Positions 7,413-10,842 of a stretch of DNA of 10,842 bases are shown here, one piece after another. The stretch comes from Blautia sp. (lineage in GTDB: Bacteria; Bacillota; Clostridia; Lachnospirales; Lachnospiraceae). The stretch covers positions 1 to 10,842 of the forward strand of contig JAUUSJ010000142.1 of NCBI GenBank assembly GCA_030841965.1, in the 5' to 3' direction. Position 1 is the stretch's first letter. The number at the start of each line of letters is the position of its first letter. The notes below the pieces were generated by a model. The model ran no database searches. It was given only the letters and a program-made list of their open reading frames with translations, and had not been told where the DNA came from. A program made the position numbers and the translations under genes.

Positions 7413-9491
7413 ATGTCTATAATTATATTGATGATTTTGCTTCCTATGGTAGGTGCAGCCATTGTGTGGGTAGAATCTTCCATTCGCAAAACAAAACAAG
7501 CTTCGTGGATGATTTCTCTGATTATTATCGCAATAGAATTTATTCTATCTATCTATTTATTTTTTATGAGATATTATTCTCCAGGAGCGGAGCACTGGAA
7601 ACTTCAAAATATATGTGGGCAGGGTTTTTCTTTTCAAACCTCTGGCTTTCAAGTATTATATGGAGTTTTGACGGCTGGAGTATGGCTTGCTGTGATAATC
7701 TTTTCACGAGAATATTTTGAGAGAGATAAAAAGAGAGATTTATTTTACAAGACGATGCTTTTTATTTTGGGAGCGACGATGGGAGTATTTTACTCGGCAG
7801 ATTTATTCACGACATTTATCTTTTTTGAGATGATGTCTGTGGCAGTTTATTTTTGGGTTGTCCATGACCAGAAAGAAGACGCTATTCACGCCTCGAATCT
7901 CTATATGGCATTTGCGATTGCGAGCGGTATGATTATGTTGATGGGAATCTTTTTACTCTATCATTTAACTGGAACACTTGGTTTTTATGAATTATTAGAA
8001 ACCTGCTCTTTTATAACGGATAAGACAATGCTCTATATTAGTGCGGCATTATTGCTCTGCGGATTTGGGACAAAATGTGGTGTATTTTTATTCCATATTT
8101 GGATGCCATCGTCCTACTTGGAATCGCCGACACCCGCAACGATTTTATTATCCTCTATTTTGACGAAGACAGGTATCTTTGGGTTAATCATTATAAATAG
8201 TTATATTTTATCCTGGGATACAGGATGGGGCATGATTACATTAAGTGCGGGAGTTCTCACGATGGTGGTAGGTGCGATTATGGCCGTCTTCTCGATGAAC
8301 TTAAAGATAATATTGGCATGTTCTTCTATGTCCCAGATTGGCTTTATCATTGTCGGAATCGGAATGATGAGTCTTCTAAAGGACGAGGGTGGTTTAGCCG
8401 TCTGGGGAACCATGCTCCATATGGTAAACCATACTCTCTTAAAACTAATTTTATTTATCATCGCAGGTGTGATTTGTATGAGCACGACAAATCTCGAGTT
8501 GAATAATATAAGAGGAATCGGAAAGAAAAATCCAATTCTAAAATTTTCTTTCCTAATGGCGATGTTTGGAATTAGTGGCGTTCCTCTCTGGAATGGATAT
8601 ATTAGTAAGACATTAATTCATGAGAGTATTGTAGAATATCTCTCTGTGATAAGTATAGCCTCGCCTGATTCGGTCGGTCTCTTTAAAATCATAGAGTGGA
8701 TTTTCCTAATCAGCGGAGGGTTAACGCTCGCCTATATGTTAAAATTATATATTGCAATCTTTTTTGAAGATAGCGTGAGCAAGAAAAGAGAAAAAAGCTG
8801 TAGTATGTCCAAAGTGACGAGCGGGATACTTCTCGTATGCTCCTGTCTCTTGCCGATTCTTGGTGTACTGCCAACGGTGTTCATGAATAGAATAGCCCAG
8901 ATTGGAGATAGTTTTATCAGTGGAATTGGCTTTCAGGCAAAATCCATCGCATATTTTTCACTCAGCAATCTGGGAGGAGCGGTGATTTCTATTATCATTG
9001 GCTTACTCGTTTATTTTGGATTTATTCGAGTTTTCTTTATGCGAAAGAGAAAAAACGGCGGAACTTACTATCAGAAAATATGGCCAGATTGGATTTCTCT
9101 CGATGGAATTTTATACAGACCAGTTTTTTATATTATTTTGCCGGCTGTATTGGCGTTCCTCTGTCGTATCTTAGACCAGCTTGTGGATAGCATCGTTGTA
9201 TTTATGAGAAAGACAATTTATTGCGACAACAAAAAGAAACTGCCTCCGATTATTGGAACACAGACAACATATTTCATCGGCTCTCTCTTTAATGAGGTCG
9301 TGAAAATATTAAATAAACTTATTTTTCGGAAACATCCGATTGAAAAAGACTATATTCCTATTATTGCAGAGAAGAGAGAAAAATGGATGGAGAATAATAG
9401 TTTGGTTATGAGGAGTGTCTCATTTGGACTTTTAATGGCATGTATAGGACTATGTTTTACCTTAGTCTATCTTGTGTTTATTTATATTTAA
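7413..9491 (+). CDS. Proton-channel subunit 4, with long C-terminal extension
   Basis: This 692-aa protein has an N-terminal NuoL/M-type channel domain (about residues 1-500) and a roughly 190-residue C-terminal extension. Channel residues are Glu139 in TFIFFEMMS, Lys221 in GFGTKCGVFLFHIWMPSSYLESPTPA, Lys252 in SILTKTGIFG, His336 and His340 in MLHMVNH, Lys344, and Lys399 in GYISKT. The extension contains a hydrophobic helix near 514-534, the segment IWPDWISLDGILYRPVFY, further amphipathic stretches, a charged loop, and a final membrane helix (about 668-692). It may act like the lateral helix of NuoL or MrpA that clamps neighbouring channels; that is inference. A GGAGGTG site (7401-7407) precedes the ATG. 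It is the last gene of the operon, followed by a stem-loop. Confidence 0.88.
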   Translation: MSIIILMILLPMVGAAIVWVESSIRKTKQASWMISLIIIAIEFILSIYLFFMRYYSPGAEHWKLQNICGQGFSFQTSGFQVLYGVLTAGVWLAVIIFSREYFERDKKRDLFYKTMLFILGATMGVFYSADLFTTFIFFEMMSVAVYFWVVHDQKEDAIHASNLYMAFAIASGMIMLMGIFLLYHLTGTLGFYELLETCSFITDKTMLYISAALLLCGFGTKCGVFLFHIWMPSSYLESPTPATILLSSILTKTGIFGLIIINSYILSWDTGWGMITLSAGVLTMVVGAIMAVFSMNLKIILACSSMSQIGFIIVGIGMMSLLKDEGGLAVWGTMLHMVNHTLLKLILFIIAGVICMSTTNLELNNIRGIGKKNPILKFSFLMAMFGISGVPLWNGYISKTLIHESIVEYLSVISIASPDSVGLFKIIEWIFLISGGLTLAYMLKLYIAIFFEDSVSKKREKSCSMSKVTSGILLVCSCLLPILGVLPTVFMNRIAQIGDSFISGIGFQAKSIAYFSLSNLGGAVISIIIGLLVYFGFIRVFFMRKRKNGGTYYQKIWPDWISLDGILYRPVFYIILPAVLAFLCRILDQLVDSIVVFMRKTIYCDNKKKLPPIIGTQTTYFIGSLFNEVVKILNKLIFRKHPIEKDYIPIIAEKREKWMENNSLVMRSVSFGLLMACIGLCFTLVYLVFIYI

Positions 9492-9495
9492 GGCG

Positions 9496-9525
9496 ATACC
9501 CACAGGGCAGCAGTTCTGTGGGTAT
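9496..9525 (+). terminator. Stem-loop after the antiporter operon
   Basis: A perfect 10-bp inverted repeat, ATACCCACAG (9496-9505) and CTGTGGGTAT (9516-9525), encloses a 10-nt loop and begins 4 nt after the last stop codon. Position fits a transcription terminator or an mRNA 3'-end stabiliser. The bases after the stem (TATAGCGC) lack the U run of a standard intrinsic terminator, so termination may be partial or factor-dependent and some readthrough into trmB is possible. Confidence 0.65.
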
Positions 9526-9569
9526 TATAGCGCTAGTATTAGGTTATCGTTAGTATTAGATATTATAGC
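9523..9569. repeat. Interleaved short direct repeats
   Basis: Two 9-mers each occur twice here: TATTATAGC at 9523-9531 and 9561-9569, and TAGTATTAG at 9534-9542 and 9551-9559. The result is a small AT-rich, partly mirrored block between the operon stem-loop and the trmB hairpin. It could be chance in AT-rich DNA, or a binding or promoter region for trmB (TATTAT at 9561-9566 resembles a -10 box, but there is no convincing -35 at 17 nt). Confidence 0.4.
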
Positions 9570-9582
9570 TGGCAGTAATAAA

Positions 9583-9653
9583 ATGATAAGGGTCAAAAGG
9601 TCGAAAACCCGATGCGAGCTTGCTTGCAAAAGACCTCTTGACTCCGACATCAT
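9583..9653. repeat. Long imperfect hairpin upstream of trmB
   Basis: Nested inverted repeats form a long hairpin. The outer arms are ATGAT (9583-9587) and ATCAT (9649-9653). The main stem is GGGTCAAAAGGTC (9590-9602) against GACCTCTTGACTC (9632-9644), which is 13 bp with one A-C mismatch and one G-U. A short inner hairpin lies at 9614-9627 (GCGAGCTTGCTTGC). It ends 35 nt before the trmB start. It looks like a dispersed intergenic hairpin repeat of the kind common in Lachnospiraceae genomes, which is from memory and not tested. No U run follows it, so it is not an obvious terminator; an effect on trmB mRNA is possible. Confidence 0.6.
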
Positions 9654-9688
9654 AGAATGAAGAAATGAAAGAAAAAAGGAGAAAAAAT

Positions 9689-10360
9689 ATGAGATTACGT
9701 AATGTAAAAGGATCTAGAGAGAGAATTCAGGCAAATGATTTTGTAGTGAAAGATATAGAGCAGAAAAAGGGAAAATGGAATGAAGTTTTTGGAAATAAAA
9801 ATCCGATTCAGATTGAGATTGGAATGGGAAAAGGACAGTTTATCATGGAGTTGGCTCGTCAAAATCCCGATATTAATTATATCGGAATCGAGAAATATTC
9901 CAGTGTTTTAGTTCGCGCATTGGAGAAGATGGAGGAAGAACCTCTTCCAAATTTATATTTTATTCGTATGGATGCGGAATATATTGAGAATGTATTTGCA
10001 GAGGGAGAAATTGATAAAATTTATTTGAACTTTTCAGACCCTTGGCCAAAAGACAGACATGCGAAGAGGAGATTAACATCCAAGGAGTTTTTGGCGCGGT
10101 ATGATATGATTTTGAAGGCAGATGGAATTCTTATTTTTAAGACAGATAATCGGGAGCTATTTGATTTCTCCCTGGAACAGGCGGAGATTGCAAACTGGGA
10201 TAAGGTGAACTGTACGTATGATTTACATCATAGTCCTTATCTTGAGGGGAATATTATGACGGAGTATGAGACAAAATTTGTAAAAGAGGGAAAGCCGATT
10301 TGTAGGATGGTGTTAAGCAGAGAGAAGGGAAGAGTAAGGACGGTTTTTGAGGATTGTTGA
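9689..10360 (+). CDS. trmB: tRNA (guanine-N7-)-methyltransferase TrmB
   Basis: This 223-aa cytoplasmic enzyme transfers a methyl group from S-adenosylmethionine to N7 of guanosine 46 in the tRNA variable loop. The SAM-binding motif IEIGMGKGQF is at 42-51, with Glu68 in GIEKY and Asp95 in RMDAEYIE as cofactor contacts expected in the family. The TrmB signature NFSDPWPKDRHAKRRLT spans 114-130 and includes catalytic Asp117. The C-terminal TEYETKF (191-197) is the tRNA-recognition motif. Length is normal for the family. The ATG at 9689 is chosen over one at 9665 because AAGGAG (9676-9681) sits 7 nt upstream and MRLRNVKGSRE is the standard TrmB start. It stands alone and is functionally unrelated to the antiporter operon. 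Confidence 0.97.
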   Translation: MRLRNVKGSRERIQANDFVVKDIEQKKGKWNEVFGNKNPIQIEIGMGKGQFIMELARQNPDINYIGIEKYSSVLVRALEKMEEEPLPNLYFIRMDAEYIENVFAEGEIDKIYLNFSDPWPKDRHAKRRLTSKEFLARYDMILKADGILIFKTDNRELFDFSLEQAEIANWDKVNCTYDLHHSPYLEGNIMTEYETKFVKEGKPICRMVLSREKGRVRTVFEDC

Positions 10361-10411
10361 TGGGAGGATTGAGGAGAAAAGTAGAAAAGTTCAGTCATAG
10401 AGGAGGTAGTT

Positions 10412-10587
10412 TTGCATATATATAAATCAAAAGATAGAAAGTTTGTCGTATTATGGGATGTCCAAGGTTTTTATATAAAAAGATGATGTGGCTTTGTTAT
10501 CAAAATAAGAGATTTAATCAGAAAATTTTATGTTTTGCATCGGCGATAGAAGAAGTGAAGAGGTGCTTGAATAAGAAAGGAAGATAA
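10412..10587 (+). pseudogene. Small unrecognised ORF, apparently broken by a 1-base frameshift
   Basis: A near-perfect ribosome binding site AGGAGG (10401-10406) lies 5 nt before a TTG start at 10412. The frame reads MHIYKSKDRKFVVLWDVQGF and then YIKR, stopping at 10484-10486 after 24 codons. A second frame opens at ATG 10483 (ATGA overlap) and runs 34 codons to 10587, ending in IEEVKRCLNKKGR. One extra A in the A run at 10477-10481 would join both into a single 58-residue protein. I do not recognise the product. It has no signal peptide or membrane segment. It could be a decayed small gene, a sequencing error in a homopolymer, two coupled micro-ORFs or, less likely, a programmed -1 frameshift. 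The rest of 10361-10630 holds nothing else I can support. Confidence 0.4.
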
Positions 10588-10630
10588 TTTTTATAGGTTT
10601 TGGAAGTTTGGAGGAGGGGATAGTGGAAGG

Positions 10631-10702
10631 AGACGCTAAGAGAGCAAGCAGATATCTCCTCCGAAAACACGTTCGTTCCCACGGTTTTTCGACATACGCT
10701 GA
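10631..10702 (+). repeat. Dispersed repeat, right copy
   Basis: This is the inverted counterpart of bases 1-72, with 65 of 72 positions identical by eye and 39 perfect bases at the inner end (10664-10702). Its first part, 10638-10668, is also the left arm of a local palindrome with 10797-10827. It is therefore both a member of a long-range repeat family and one arm of a hairpin-forming element. No coding sense is apparent. Confidence 0.85.
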
Positions 10703-10827
10703 TTTTTGCCGCCTCCCGCAAACTCGCAGCTACGCTGCTCAAACAGTGCTCCAGCGGCAAAGCTAAGTATATCGAAAAACCGCTCCACTCTCTATCGTTT
10801 TCGGAGGAGATATCTGCTTGCTCTCTT
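10638..10827. repeat. Palindromic, MITE-like intergenic element of about 190 bp
   Basis: The outer arms 10638-10668 and 10797-10827 are a perfect 31-bp inverted repeat. A second paired block, near 10683-10695 and 10769-10780 (GGTTTTTCGA.. against ..TCGAAAAACC), lies inside. The arms are separated by a divergent stretch on each side and a GC-richer core. No transposase or internal ORF of substance exists, so it would be a non-autonomous element or a structured intergenic repeat. Target-site duplications were looked for by eye at the outer ends and none is clear. The element lies downstream of trmB and the broken small ORF. Confidence 0.75.
10705..10761. repeat. Core hairpin of the palindromic element
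   Basis: The core is bounded by a perfect 8-bp inverted repeat, TTTGCCGC (10705-10712) and GCGGCAAA (10754-10761). Inside it, GCAGC (10726-10730) and GCTGC (10734-10738) form a tight stem with a TAC loop. The core is clearly richer in G+C than the DNA around it, which suggests it is a module different in origin from the arms or one under structural constraint. Confidence 0.6.
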
Positions 10828-10842
10828 GGCTGTGTATTGGCA

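Noticed and set aside
228..9491. Complex I (nuo) operon or group 4 hydrogenase operon
   Set aside because: Channel-type subunits resemble both, but there is no NuoH, NuoB, NuoCD, NuoI or hydrogenase subunit, while MrpE, MrpF, MrpG, MrpB and MrpC hallmarks are all present.
10518..10760. Open frame of 80 codons on the - strand entering from the palindromic element
   Set aside because: Its first half is the inverted-repeat element itself and there is no ribosome binding site; such frames arise wherever this repeat has open phases.

Overview
The window looks like chromosomal DNA of a low-GC anaerobic Firmicute, most likely a Clostridia/Lachnospiraceae member. This rests on the AT-rich coding sequence, strong AGGAGG-type ribosome binding sites at almost every start, tightly overlapping genes, and hairpin-rich repeats in the intergenic gaps. 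The taxonomic call is an inference; nothing in the window fixes a genus.

Layout. 1-227 is non-coding: it opens inside a dispersed repeat, then a pyrimidine-rich stretch, then an extended -10 promoter (TATAAT at 172-177). 228-9491 is one uninterrupted ten-gene operon, all on the + strand, for a multi-subunit Mrp/Mbh-type cation/proton antiporter membrane complex. The order is MrpE, MrpF, MrpG, a stand-alone MbhD-like (DUF4040) piece of MrpA, an MbhE-MrpB fusion, MrpC, then four consecutive NuoL/M/N-type (MrpD-like) proton-channel subunits of 498, 486, 486 and 692 aa. 9492-9688 is a gap with a perfect 10-bp stem-loop and a second, longer hairpin repeat. 9689-10360 is trmB (tRNA guanine-N7 methyltransferase). 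10361-10842 has no intact gene of normal size: it holds a small ORF that appears broken by one base in an A run, then a roughly 190-bp palindromic repeat element.

How the genes work together. The first seven genes follow the MbhA-B-C-D-E/F-G-H order of the antiporter half of archaeal membrane-bound hydrogenase complexes, not the mrpABCDEFG order of the usual bacterial Mrp antiporter. Where the hydrogenase module would follow in Mbh, there are instead three further proton-channel subunits. No hydrogenase, ferredoxin-binding or NuoH-like gene is seen. The likely product is a large Na+/H+ antiporter driven by ion gradients alone, with four putative channels, each keeping the transmembrane Glu and Lys residues expected of this family. 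A partner redox module encoded elsewhere cannot be excluded.

The most notable points are the expanded, redox-free Mbh-like antiporter operon, the inverted copies of one repeat family at the two ends of the window, the hairpin repeats around trmB, and the one-base break in a small ORF with a very good ribosome binding site.
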